Source: Humidesulfovibrio sp. (GTDB taxonomy: Bacteria > Desulfobacterota > Desulfovibrionia > Desulfovibrionales > Desulfovibrionaceae). Taken from it: DNA of 64,000 nt. The stretch is taken from the NCBI RefSeq assembly GCF_030689645.1, contig NZ_JAUYFU010000059.1, positions 1-64,000 on the forward strand, written 5' to 3'. The position numbers and the translations under genes were made by a program. Every line of letters begins with the position of its first letter. The first letter of the stretch is position 1. The notes below the pieces were generated by a model. It was given only the letters and a program-made list of their open reading frames with translations. It ran no database searches and was not told the DNA's origin. Positions 47,401 to 54,430 of this stretch are shown in pieces.

Positions 47401-49444
47401 CGAGGGTCAGGTCGTTCCCGGCGATGTAGTTGCCGTTCATGTAGTCAAAGCCCGCCAGGGACAGGTTGCGCACAGCGGACACGGTTCCGGTGCTATAGTC
47501 CTCGCCGCCCACGCCGAGATCTTGCGAATCGATGTCCTGCCCGGAATGGATGAGACCGGCATTTCTCACCCCGTGCCATCCGGTTCCGCCGCTGGTATTC
47601 AGGTGCAGGGTGCCCGTGCCGCTGGTGGCGGCCAGGATCTTGGCTCCAACAGTTAACGACCCGGCGTTACTGGGGTTCAGGTTGAGGGTCATGTCCCCGA
47701 GGCTGGTCAGCACGGCGGTGTCCATCAGGGCGAGCCTGCTGGCGGTGATGCCAACGGTGCTTCCGCCCAGCTTGCTCGTGCCTTTGAGTTCAATATTCTG
47801 CGTGCGCAGACCGTCCCGGTCCGCCATGTTCAGCTGCCCGCCCGCCCAGATGGACCCCGCGCCCTGGTTGGTGAACCTGGTGTCGGATGAAACACCGGAA
47901 CCGGAGCGGATGACGATGTTGCCCGTGCTGGTGGTCAGCGCGCCAGAGTTGAACATCTGGTGCCAGGCGTTCAGGTTCATGTTGCCGGCGGTGCTCTTGG
48001 CCTGTGCGGCGCTGTCGAAGGTGAGGATGCCGGTGCTGGATGCGGAGGTGGCGCCAAGGGTCATGTCGCCCACGGACTGGAGCGCGGCGTTGGTCAGGGT
48101 GAGGCCGCCGCTGGTGGCGGTGAGGCCCAGGGTTCCGCCGGAATAGAGCGTGGCGGCTGCGCTGGATCCGATGGACATGCTGCCCGTGGTGGCCGAAAAG
48201 GCCCCAGAGGAGCCGTAGTTAACCCCATCCATGGTCCACGCGCCGCTGCCGTTCAAGGTGGCGGTGGCGCCGTAGCGTTTGTTGTTGTCCGTGAGGACCG
48301 TGCCCGTGCCAACGTCGGTGAGGGTGCCGAGGTTGTAGTTCAGGTTGCCCGTGGCCACGAGCACGCCACCGTTCAGGGTCGCGCCGCCGCTGCTTGCGGT
48401 CAGAATCAGGTCGTGCCCGGCCGTGAGGCTGGCGTCCGTGGCCTTGATGGCGTCCGCGCCCGCGCTGGTGCTGGTGATGGTCAGATCGCGCACGGCGGAG
48501 AGCTTGTTGGCGAGCTCGATCTTCCCTGCGGAGTTGATGATGAAGTCGTCGGCTGTGGCTGCGGCGTTGCCCAGCATATGCACGCCTACGCCTGCTTCCG
48601 TGGCCTGAAGATTGATGCGCCCGGCGTACATGCCGCCCAGGGCGCTGGAGTCGATGGCATACGTAGGAGCTGGGCCGCCGCCCGGAGCGGTGGGAGCGGC
48701 TATCCCTGTGTTGTAGTCCCAGGTGTTGGTGCCCGCCGTGAGGTTCAGGGTGGGCGCGTTGACCTGCCCGTTGAGCACGATCTTGCGCGAGACCAGGTCC
48801 AGGGTCTGCTGCGCGCTGGCATTGATGCCCGTGCCGCTGATGAGGATGTCGCCGCCGTTGACACCGAAGCTGCTGATGGCCCCGGCGGTGAAATTCGGGG
48901 TGCCGGTGATCAGGGACACGCGGTCGGTGTTGATGAAGCCGCAGCCGTTGCAGGTGATGCCAAAGGGGTTGGCCACAATGACCGCAGCTTTGCCGCCCAG
49001 CACCTCGGTGAAACCGGCGAGCACGCTGCGGTTGGGCGAGGTCACCTCGTTCAGAATGAACTGGGCCTGCGCCCCCGCGCCGAGATTCTGATTGGCGGCC
49101 ACCTGCCCGGCCAACTGCGACTGGCGGAAGGCTTGGCTTGTGTTGCCGTTGTTCAACACCAGCCCCTGGAGGTCGACGTTGTAGGAGGTGTATTTGTTGT
49201 GCGACATGCCAGAGGCGTTGGGCGCGGCGATGTTGACCACGGGCACGCCATTGGCGGCCGCAGTCACGGTTGTCGTCGTGGCGCCAGAGGCCACCGGACC
49301 CGCTGCAAATACCAGCTGCGGCGGGCACAGCAACAGGCTGCACAAAAACAGGGAGAGTGTTTTAAGACCAAAGCTCATGAGCTGCGCCCATGTAATCGGC
49401 TTTGCCGCCAGCTTTGCCCGCTTCACCATGGAATTGATCGGCAT
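41423..49444 (-). CDS. FhaB/HMW-like two-partner secretion exoprotein (TpsA)
   Basis: 2673 residues. ATG at 49444 with AAGGAG overlapping the transporter's stop. A long signal peptide with extended n-region (about 1-48) precedes the TPS secretion domain (about 50-290), recognised by SHNKYTSYNVD, NPFGITCNGCGFINT and SLITGTP. Beta-helical haemagglutinin repeats follow, with a FLGSDYLAEKY segment near 885 typical of FhaB/CdiA proteins, then long GSISSGGKVTLSA-like repeats. From about 2128 to 2510 the chain turns Pro-rich (PPPALPGA, KPPLPK units), and the tail is Ser/Thr/Gly/Pro-rich. There is no VENN motif, pretoxin or toxin domain and no immunity gene, so an adhesin or biofilm role is more likely than contact-dependent inhibition. 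Confidence 0.92.
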   Translation of the reverse strand: MPINSMVKRAKLAAKPITWAQLMSFGLKTLSLFLCSLLLCPPQLVFAAGPVASGATTTTVTAAANGVPVVNIAAPNASGMSHNKYTSYNVDLQGLVLNNGNTSQAFRQSQLAGQVAANQNLGAGAQAQFILNEVTSPNRSVLAGFTEVLGGKAAVIVANPFGITCNGCGFINTDRVSLITGTPNFTAGAISSFGVNGGDILISGTGINASAQQTLDLVSRKIVLNGQVNAPTLNLTAGTNTWDYNTGIAAPTAPGGGPAPTYAIDSSALGGMYAGRINLQATEAGVGVHMLGNAAATADDFIINSAGKIELANKLSAVRDLTITSTSAGADAIKATDASLTAGHDLILTASSGGATLNGGVLVATGNLNYNLGTLTDVGTGTVLTDNNKRYGATATLNGSGAWTMDGVNYGSSGAFSATTGSMSIGSSAAATLYSGGTLGLTATSGGLTLTNAALQSVGDMTLGATSASSTGILTFDSAAQAKSTAGNMNLNAWHQMFNSGALTTSTGNIVIRSGSGVSSDTRFTNQGAGSIWAGGQLNMADRDGLRTQNIELKGTSKLGGSTVGITASRLALMDTAVLTSLGDMTLNLNPSNAGSLTVGAKILAATSGTGTLHLNTSGGTGWHGVRNAGLIHSGQDIDSQDLGVGGEDYSTGTVSAVRNLSLAGFDYMNGNYIAGNDLTLASIGQINLYPNSNGSPNAVLSAGNDISITGSRVRNWSTMNAGRDITINASDLFTNAIGDSSALRLRYYDIDLGTIVSITAYRPQVIAGRKISIYTGNVFFGQNVGTISAPTVDMSGFGFYNAGTIRGSAVNIVVSNFSNVAGGASAPGAASATSLTPTPVHGGVSFGAVAITIPTSPNGVFIPVASPGSHFLVESNPLYTNVDNFLGSDYLAEKYNFKADEVIKRLGDAGYETFLVQQQLIGLAGTNLLAGYASEKAQMKGLMDHAGSQAKTLGLAYGRALSSTQQANLKEDMVWMVETTVNGQKVLAPVVYLAASTRQMFDGAPTVTAETINMNVASLANAGTIKGNTINVTATGDVRNTGGTIKGGDISIASTGGSVINEAAVNEKVINRGGYIDVQTTVGKGGTIQGTGKVNLTASQNVENVGGSIQGGQVNLKAGGDVINSAIVATNVSGTSLRQTIAATGSITSTGNLNVDAGRDVQNLGAQLSAGKDASITAGRDVTFDTVALANRDTSSSSSRSFFKNSDSSTTTTTTTQVQGGLTTGGNLAIKAKNDVTLASANLSAGKDASIDAGGDLNILARSNSVQAVTQSSASGVGVGTGLLGKEKSTTDAFSSRAVASNLGAGAAGSIATAGNLSLSAGKTVTLEGAKVNTTGGISIAADDVQVLAAKDIDRTTTVKETTSYLAISKGENAKTNTTAKSSVKSDGVVKAGVTASATNDAGGLDFSKTVASNTFDETVHSVGSTLASGGGLTITSKKNITLQGADVKAKGDVDLTAQNVNIMAAQDTHTYTDTTTTTKVGLYASTTNTADATAGAGATATAVVGTAGANAGATATANAASSTNLDVMRTKTIDTNTVDVTNTGTSLASGGVLRINSAKTLTVQGSDVSGEQGVDVKAKDILFTAAQDTHSSTVSTSSTSAGLYIDGNANAAASATAGANAGIGANAGTKAEASAKAKLSIGVQAKNTATTETDDSSTARVSTITSGSGGIKRTAENSITDVGTAIDAAGDFSQSATTIASRAAVNTASQTRTSTSNVGKIGVYAKAEAGVSAEAGASAGLGGAKAGAGAEAKASVGAGIQASYSRDTNDSTSASSDAVVSTIKSGGKVTSVSTDKTSFEGTQISAGKGVEIEAGSLDFAAAKSTTSNTSSVGNTNAAASVGLSRGTGKGVDVDVSAGTSKTDKSASSSTASAGSIASGGDIVIKTKGDTRLEGTNLGAAGDTSVAAGGNLILDAARDSTRSDKSAYDATASVSTSKSSGGGGSSSGVNAGVSGGFSKSTSESSTATAGSISSGGKVTLSAGKTATLEGTTIAAGGDASISGADGVTMSAARSTSSSESYGARAGVDAGKGKGSDAEGTSSSTSGGVTAEGNYSRAKESKAEAGSISSGGNLKITSNKDVTLEGTTLGADGKASVLAGGNVNFKAAESTSESVGFSASVTAKADKTDKTPAKPAAPTKPTKPAMPTTPPPALPGAAKPSNPGTGGTQGADGSKQSPADLAKWQGQQGAVNQQLKDRQAASASSGPGTTGTRPAMPTTPPPALPAKATAPPLPSRPAPALPGAATPKLDLTNTGNAASAAGKGALGIKPPLPKTPPPALPGAAAAPAAEDTGSTTEKNTAVSAGAQLQLKNKTTQKAGSISAGAGGIEIVAGGGDVNLVGTNINTSGDANISAARDVNISATKNTESGFSASGAVSVDRKTEGPTTPPPAQPNAKRPPMPTTPPPALPGATTPKLDLTNTGNAASAAGKGALGIKPPLPKSPPPALPAKPTAPPLPSRPAPALPGAATPKFDLTNTGNAAGAAGKGALGIKPPLPKSPPPALPGAAATPATPAADEKDPNVYGGSASASSSTTKDPSKQTSAFVGVGGGGSIKNTGAVIKTGGKLNIKSGGKTTLTNTDIKAQAGEVIDAAGGVERKTEKDVSVLNANTDSGAAGTNMNISKVPVSSGAAGSGVAATPSTPVDTAGGTGSAPQSTLKTAQGGTGSTPGPKKP
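41940..42790. repeat. Pro-rich coding repeats in the FhaB-like gene
   Basis: A 168-bp (56-codon) unit starts at 41961 and again at 42129, and a third copy begins at 42630. Each encodes a KxDLTNTGNAA stretch plus KPPLPKxPPPALPG and related Pro-rich turns. The copies are nearly identical at DNA level, which indicates recent duplication or conversion and makes repeat-number change likely. Confidence 0.88.
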
Positions 49445-49453
49445 ACATGCTCC

Positions 49454-51205
49454 TTAAAAGCTAACGGTCATGGTGGCGGCGAACTGGACTGGCTCGTGCG
49501 GAGTGTTGACAGGTATGGACATGGCCTTGGCTGCTGAGAGCTCGGCGCTCAGATTTTTGGATGACAGCCGGAGACCGGCCGCCGCGCCGGTGAGATTGGC
49601 GTCCTTGGTGGTCTTGAAACCCTCAATGCGCCCGGCGTCAAAGGCGATGAACGGTTTGGGCGTTATGTTGGTATAGGGCACGACCGGCAGAGAGACGGAA
49701 AGCTCGTTGCGCGCATAGTAGCCCCGGTCGCCGGAGAAGCTGGTGCGGTTGAAGCCGCGCACCGTATAGAAACTGCCCAGGCTGATCTGCTCAGAGCCGT
49801 AGAGCGGCTCCAGGGCGAACTGGCCGGTAAGCTGGCTGCTGAAGGTGGCGCCCAGGCCCAGGAGCTCGAAGGGGAGGACGAAACCGCCCGTGTACCGGAT
49901 TTTTGCGCCCTGGGCATGGGGCGAGATGACAGGGGTATAGTCCGGGTCGACTTTGGAGTTGAACTGCCGAACGCCCTTGCTGAACCCCAGTCCCATGTTG
50001 GCGAACAGGGCGGACAGGCGGCCGCTCCAGTTCACATCAGCATCGGCCACAGCCAGGATGCGGCTGGAAACGCTCAAGAATGCGTCATCCAGATAGTTCC
50101 TGCTCGCCTTGCTGTTGAGGGCGATCAAGGCGGTGAGCTTCTGGTCCTGGTCGCGGTAGGCCACCCAGTTTATCTCTCCCCGCCAAGTCTCGGAGGTGCC
50201 GCGCGAAATCAGATCACCGCCTGTAGTAGTCACTGGGCTGCGGTAACTGGAGAAGCTGTATGAGGTCTGGAAAGTTAAATATCCAAGCGGAATGGAGTAG
50301 AAGAAGCTGTCGGAGACGGAATCGCGGCGCTCGGGATGGTCAAAAAGCGTATTGCGATGCGTGTAGGTAATGAAGTCGTTCAGACGCAGCGGGTTGTCCA
50401 GATTGACGGTGTAGGATCCCTGCTGTCGGCCCGTGGACAGCCCACCAAGGTTATCGAGGGTGCTGGACACGCTCAAAGGGAAGGAGGGCGTGTTGACTAT
50501 GGTTACAAGGCTCTCGCCCGGCGTAGTCCCTGGACTCACTTCCATGGTGGCGCTGTTGGAGGCCAAGCGGTTGATCTGGTCAAGGCCCTGCTCAATGTCG
50601 CGCAGGTTGAGCGGCTTGCCAGGCACAAAGGGAAAGGCTGTGGTCAGGTTGGCGCTGGGCAACAAGGTCCGGCCATCTTTGAGGATGAGCCCCTCGACCT
50701 TGCCCTCAACAATAAGGATCTCCAGTCGCCCCGTGGTCAGATCCTGGGCCTGCACATAAGGCCGCACCGCGATGTAGCCCCGGTCGATGTAGGCCTTGAG
50801 CACGTCGCCCAGGAGTTTTTCGATGTCCTCGGCGTACAGGCACTTGCCCACATAAGGGGCTACCAGTTCCTGCTTTACGCGCTCAGGCAAGAGAGTCACG
50901 CCGAGAAGGACGATCTCCTTGATCTCGCGGCAGACGCTGCTCTTAGGCAAGGAGGGCACCTTGACCTCTGGCAGTTCCTGGGGTGAGGTATCCTTGCGCC
51001 GCAGGGCGTCCTCGCGCAGCTGCTGCTGGAGACGCTCCTGTTGCTCGTTCTGGATGCGTTGCGCGGCGCGGTTGCCCGCGTCGATTTCGGCCGGGGTCAG
51101 GGCCTGGGCAGGGGGGGATGGCAGGAGCCAGCATCCAAGAGTCAAAACCACAACAATAAGGCACATCCGTAACCGGTGGCCACTTCGCAAAGACAATCCA
51201 CGCAA
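49454..51205 (-). CDS. FhaC/ShlB-type outer-membrane transporter (TpsB)
   Basis: 583 residues from a TTG at 51205, with AAGGTGG six bases upstream; a Met at 51166 would shorten the n-region. Signal peptide (about 1-36, ending PPAQA), a Gln-rich helix (H1 plug-like, about 45-70), a ShlB-type POTRA region (about 75-200, with two Cys: SSVC and GKCLY), then a 16-strand-type barrel ending in F. GSFYTVRGF near 495 is the conserved VRGY/F loop that reaches the pore. It should export the adjoining FhaB-like protein; only 9 bases separate the two genes, transporter first. Confidence 0.92.
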   Translation of the reverse strand: MRGLSLRSGHRLRMCLIVVVLTLGCWLLPSPPAQALTPAEIDAGNRAAQRIQNEQQERLQQQLREDALRRKDTSPQELPEVKVPSLPKSSVCREIKEIVLLGVTLLPERVKQELVAPYVGKCLYAEDIEKLLGDVLKAYIDRGYIAVRPYVQAQDLTTGRLEILIVEGKVEGLILKDGRTLLPSANLTTAFPFVPGKPLNLRDIEQGLDQINRLASNSATMEVSPGTTPGESLVTIVNTPSFPLSVSSTLDNLGGLSTGRQQGSYTVNLDNPLRLNDFITYTHRNTLFDHPERRDSVSDSFFYSIPLGYLTFQTSYSFSSYRSPVTTTGGDLISRGTSETWRGEINWVAYRDQDQKLTALIALNSKASRNYLDDAFLSVSSRILAVADADVNWSGRLSALFANMGLGFSKGVRQFNSKVDPDYTPVISPHAQGAKIRYTGGFVLPFELLGLGATFSSQLTGQFALEPLYGSEQISLGSFYTVRGFNRTSFSGDRGYYARNELSVSLPVVPYTNITPKPFIAFDAGRIEGFKTTKDANLTGAAAGLRLSSKNLSAELSAAKAMSIPVNTPHEPVQFAATMTVSF

Positions 51206-51250
51206 CTATAGCCACCTTGCACAATCATATTTGATATCCAAATCCAAAAA

Positions 51251-51279
51251 ATAATAAATGAATATAAACTTTTAAACAA
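51251..51279 (-). promoter_or_regulatory. candidate sigma-70 promoter of the TPS pair
   Basis: On the minus strand: TTGTTT (51274-51279), 17-nt spacer, TATTAT (51251-51256), about 45 bp upstream of the transporter start, within the AT-rich patch. Confidence 0.55.
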
Positions 51280-51585
51280 GCAATATTCGCTACAAGCAAT
51301 TCGTACTCGCTGTGAGTTACGGCGTTTTGCCGCTAGCCATCCAGGCAGCTGCAGCATCTCCTTTAAATGCACTATGTTGCAAATTCGACTCTGAATAATG
51401 CCGAGTTGGCAAAAGATTTGCCAGGGCTCGCTACCCCCTGAGGGGAGCGGAACGCCCAAGGACAGTGCAATGACTGCCGCTCAGGAGAGGGGGTGGATGC
51501 ACAGCACGAGAGTAAGCGCCCCCCGGACCAGCGTTCAGGCTAAGCCTATAAGGATGAACAGGAGTGGGACAACTCCAGCCCACAA

Positions 51586-51677
51586 CGAAAAGCCCCTTAC
51601 AACTTTCGTCGTAAGGGGCTGATCTTTCTGGTGCCGAGGGAGGGAATTGAACCCCCCACACGGGGATTTTCAGTCCC
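51586..51677. repeat. direct repeat copy 2 (att-like, overlapping intact tRNA-Phe)
   Basis: Partner of 41293-41382. It covers the tRNA terminator and the 3' part of the intact tRNA-Phe gene. Weaker similarity extends about 20 bases further left (GACAA-CCA pattern). Confidence 0.85.
51591..51620 (-). terminator. tRNA-Phe terminator
   Basis: Perfect 10-bp stem (51591-51600 with 51611-51620), 10-nt loop, and a TTTTCGTT tail on the minus strand, 9 bp beyond the CCA end. Confidence 0.88.
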
Positions 51678-51704
51678 CTGCTCTACCAACTGAGCTACCT
51701 CGGC
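51629..51704 (-). tRNA. tRNA-Phe (GAA)
   Basis: All arms fold: acceptor GCCGAGG/CCTCGGC, D-arm GCTC/GAGC with AGTTGGTA loop, anticodon stem GGGGA/TCCCC with loop CTGAAAA (anticodon GAA), T-arm GGGGG/CCCTC with TTCAATT loop. The discriminator is A and the CCA end is encoded. The 3' end points at the TPS pair, as expected for an integration target. Confidence 0.96.
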
Positions 51705-51787
51705 GCGCGTGAGAAAGGTCAACTACCCGAAGTTCACGCCTCTTGGCAAGTGAAATTTTCGCCAGGGAAGCGCAAATGCCAGGCCAT

Positions 51788-51985
51788 TTACAAATCGCGC
51801 ACCAACATGCTCGCCAGGGAGCGGGCAAGGTCGCGGACATCCGGCCGGTAAACTCCTTTGCGGATCTGGGCCTTAAGCCCATCGATGTAGGCCAGCCGCT
51901 CGCTTTCGCTGAACGCGTGCCGCTGAGGCTCTGCGGGTGGCGGTCCGCTCATGGGCCACGCGGTGCCGCAATTATGGTCGCTCAT
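51788..51985 (-). CDS. small FlgM-like protein
   Basis: 65 residues; the ATG at 51985 is preferred over one at 52012 because GGGAGGAG lies 5 nt upstream. The N-terminal half is Pro-rich and disordered. The C-terminal half (ERLAYIDGLKAQIRKGVYRPDVRDLARSLA) has the helix-G-x-Y-helix pattern of FlgM anti-sigma factors, split here by eye at the GVYRPD turn. If real, it would bind the flagellar sigma factor FliA. The match is short and only suggestive. Lies 83 bp upstream of tRNA-Phe in the same direction. Confidence 0.55.
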   Translation of the reverse strand: MSDHNCGTAWPMSGPPPAEPQRHAFSESERLAYIDGLKAQIRKGVYRPDVRDLARSLASMLVRDL

Positions 51986-52277
51986 GTGTCTCCTCCCGGT
52001 CTTGTCTTGCAACTGTGCGCGAGCGTTGGACGGTCATCTCTCAAGCGCACAGGGAGTAACGGGCAGAGGCGAAAGGCCGCATGGCGAGGACTTGCGCCCC
52101 TGCCCGATTTACGGCGAATTCCTTTTCGCCCATCGTCTCGGCGGCCCAGATCCTTGGCGCCGGGCAGCAGGGCCGGTCGGTCAGTCCTGCTGCTGGCTTC
52201 TTATCGGCCCCCCGCGTCCGCAGGATTAGCCCCCCATTACGCACTTTCCAAACAACGTAGTCTTTCTCAGAAAACTC

Positions 52278-54002
52278 ATGTACATGCAGCCCATGAACCA
52301 ACCGTTGCGCATCTGCCTCATCCATGCCACCGGCCCCCTGAGCCAGGCGTTTCAAGACCTCGGGTGCGAGGTGCTGGCGCTCTCCCCCCCGGAGGCCGGG
52401 GTGTTCGACATGCCTGCGGAGTTGCGGCGCCACGGCTTCGAACCCGACATCCTGTTCCAGCGTGAGCAACTGGGCCCGCGCCTGCTCCTGGCAGGGCTGG
52501 AGCACATCCCCGCCGTGCGGATCTTCTGGGCCATCGACCCGCACCTCAACGCCTTCTGGCACGCCCCCTACGCCCGACTGTTCGATCTCATCCTCTCCAC
52601 ACAGCGCCGCTGGATGCCGCAACTCGGGTCCTGCGGGGCGGGACGAGTGCGCCACCTGCCATGGCACGCACCCAACGGCCCCTTCGCCCCCTTCGGCCAG
52701 CGCCAGCGCCTGGCGGGCTTTGTGGGCCGCCTTGGACCCACCCGGCCCGGTCGCACCTGGTTGACGGAACTCATGAGCGAGCTGCTGCCGCAGGGCTTCA
52801 CCCTGGAGGACAACCTCGACTTTCCGGCCATGCTCGATTTTTACCGCCACACCAAGGCCGTGCCCAACGAGTCCATCACCGGCGAGGTGAATTTCCGGCT
52901 ATTCGAGGCCGCAGGCTGCGGCTGTGTCGTCCTGGCCCAGGACCTGGGCCAGGAGCAGGCCGAACTGTTCGAGCCGGGCCGCGAAATGCTTGTCTGCTCC
53001 GACGCCCTGGAACTGGCGGAGAACCTTGCCCTCCTGGCCAAAAGCCCCCGGCTGGCAGAGGCTCTGGGCCGGGCAGCCTGGGAACGTGCCCAAGCCGAAC
53101 ACCTGCCGCAGGCTCGCGCACGCACTATTCTTAAGGAGGCCGCCGAAGCTCCGCGCCAGGGTGCAACGGCTCAAAACTCCCGGCTTTGGCTGTCCCTCTC
53201 TCTGGCTGGACTAGGCGAAGCAGGCCGCCTGCCCGGCGATGAGGCTGCCGTGGCTGACCAACTGGCCTCGTTGCCCATCACCCCGGACACGGCTCACCTG
53301 GTCCTGACCGCGCAACTACGCCTGGCCCACGCCCTGGGCCGCCAGGACGAAGTGACGGCGCTCCTTGATCGGCTGGACGTCCAACCTGAGGCCCTGCCGC
53401 CCCTGAACGCCGGACACGGGCTGGGCCTGGCCCTCACCTGCTCCATGATCCTGCTTGGCCTTGGCCGCGCCAACGCCTTTGCCGCAGATCCGGCCCGCGC
53501 CCTGCGCTTTGCCCGGCGCGCCGGGGTCAGCCTGCCAGAGCCCCTGCCAAGCGCCGGGCCAGAGCCTGTGGCGCTGCTGCTGGCCTGGGCCAAGCTCCTG
53601 GATGATGCGGGCATCCCCACGCGCGGCGGATTCGCCTTTGACGTGGAGCAACACCTGCCCGCCTGCGCCGCCGAGTGCCTGCACTGCGCCCTGCACCTAC
53701 AGCCCGGCCACGAAGACGCGCTGCGCGCCTCCACACAGGGTCTCGCCCGGTTCCCAGGGGCCGAGGCGCTGCGCCTGGGCCTGCTTTCCGACCTGAGCCT
53801 GCGCCTGCGAAACGACTGGCGCGTGAGTTTTGAGCTCGGTCTGGTCAACCTTCAAGCCTTCCGTCGGCTGCCTGGGCTGGAGGAGCTGCGCCTGGCCGGT
53901 CACTTGGCAGCCAATCTGGGCGAAACGGACGCCTTCACCCAGGCCCTGGCCCTGGCCGACGCCTCTGGCCGTCTGCGCCGCGCCCTGGCGGGTCAAGGGT
54001 AG
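52278..54002 (+). CDS. CgeB-type glycosyltransferase with helical C-terminal half
   Basis: 574 residues. The first ~290 residues follow the CgeB/glycosyltransferase layout: RICLIHATGPLSQAF start, FWAIDPHLNAFW, a GFVGRLGPTRPGRT turn and the donor-site NFRLFEAAGCGCVVLAQDL. The remaining ~280 residues are Leu/Ala-rich paired helices that look TPR-like and may bind a protein acceptor. Such proteins are common near flagellin genes in Desulfovibrio, which would fit protein O-glycosylation. The start is uncertain: ATGs at 52278, 52284 and 52293 all lack a strong ribosome site. Confidence 0.75.
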   Translation: MYMQPMNQPLRICLIHATGPLSQAFQDLGCEVLALSPPEAGVFDMPAELRRHGFEPDILFQREQLGPRLLLAGLEHIPAVRIFWAIDPHLNAFWHAPYARLFDLILSTQRRWMPQLGSCGAGRVRHLPWHAPNGPFAPFGQRQRLAGFVGRLGPTRPGRTWLTELMSELLPQGFTLEDNLDFPAMLDFYRHTKAVPNESITGEVNFRLFEAAGCGCVVLAQDLGQEQAELFEPGREMLVCSDALELAENLALLAKSPRLAEALGRAAWERAQAEHLPQARARTILKEAAEAPRQGATAQNSRLWLSLSLAGLGEAGRLPGDEAAVADQLASLPITPDTAHLVLTAQLRLAHALGRQDEVTALLDRLDVQPEALPPLNAGHGLGLALTCSMILLGLGRANAFAADPARALRFARRAGVSLPEPLPSAGPEPVALLLAWAKLLDDAGIPTRGGFAFDVEQHLPACAAECLHCALHLQPGHEDALRASTQGLARFPGAEALRLGLLSDLSLRLRNDWRVSFELGLVNLQAFRRLPGLEELRLAGHLAANLGETDAFTQALALADASGRLRRALAGQG

Positions 54003-54430
54003 CTCGCAAAACGCCAGAGAACGCCCCCCGAAATCAACCCGCTAAGGGGTGAAGGCCGCCACGGGCTGATTGGTCCGCCAAACGCCGCAGCCTGAAAGGT
54101 CACGCCCGGACGCTCGGAGAGATTCGCTTCGGTGAAATGGCGGCGCTGGCCCTGCCCCCCTGCGAAGCCCCCCACACCCGTCTGAAGTTCCTCTCGAAAC
54201 ACCCTGTCAACCCGCTATTTTTGTCTTTTTCCCGCCCAAAAAACTGCCATTTTCGTCCGGCCCAAAAACCGGGGCTATACTTGCGCCCAAGCGGGCCTGC
54301 TGGAGGCCTGCTGCCCGGCCCCAGGGCCGCGGCTCGCGAGCCCGGCGAAATGCGTCGGCCACCTGCGCGGGCGCGGCTCCATGAGACACCCGGACCCCCA
54401 GAACCTTTTCGACATCTGGAGGACCCCCTC
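54003..54430. other. 428-bp intergenic region before the capsid gene
   Basis: No gene supported, although a reading frame is open upstream of the capsid start. It contains a TATACT box (54276-54281) with no good -35, and then GC-rich inverted repeats (about 54290-54350) that could structure the mRNA leader. No phage gene remnants were recognised. Confidence 0.5.

Larger units (their letters stand above)
51206..51628. other. 423-bp intergenic region, AT-rich near the TPS promoter
   Basis: No gene seen. Bases about 51220-51300 are strikingly AT-rich compared with the GC-rich flanks and hold the promoter candidate for the TPS pair. The right part holds a small GC hairpin (about 51427-51449) and the second direct repeat begins at 51586. 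Confidence 0.65.

Noticed and set aside
41423-49444. CdiA-type contact-dependent inhibition toxin
   Set aside because: No VENN motif, pretoxin domain, variable toxin end or immunity gene was seen.
54137-54430. N-terminal extension of the capsid protein
   Set aside because: The frame is open, but the extension is Pro/Arg-rich and unlike capsid proteins; ATG at 54431 has a ribosome site and matches the usual coat-protein start.
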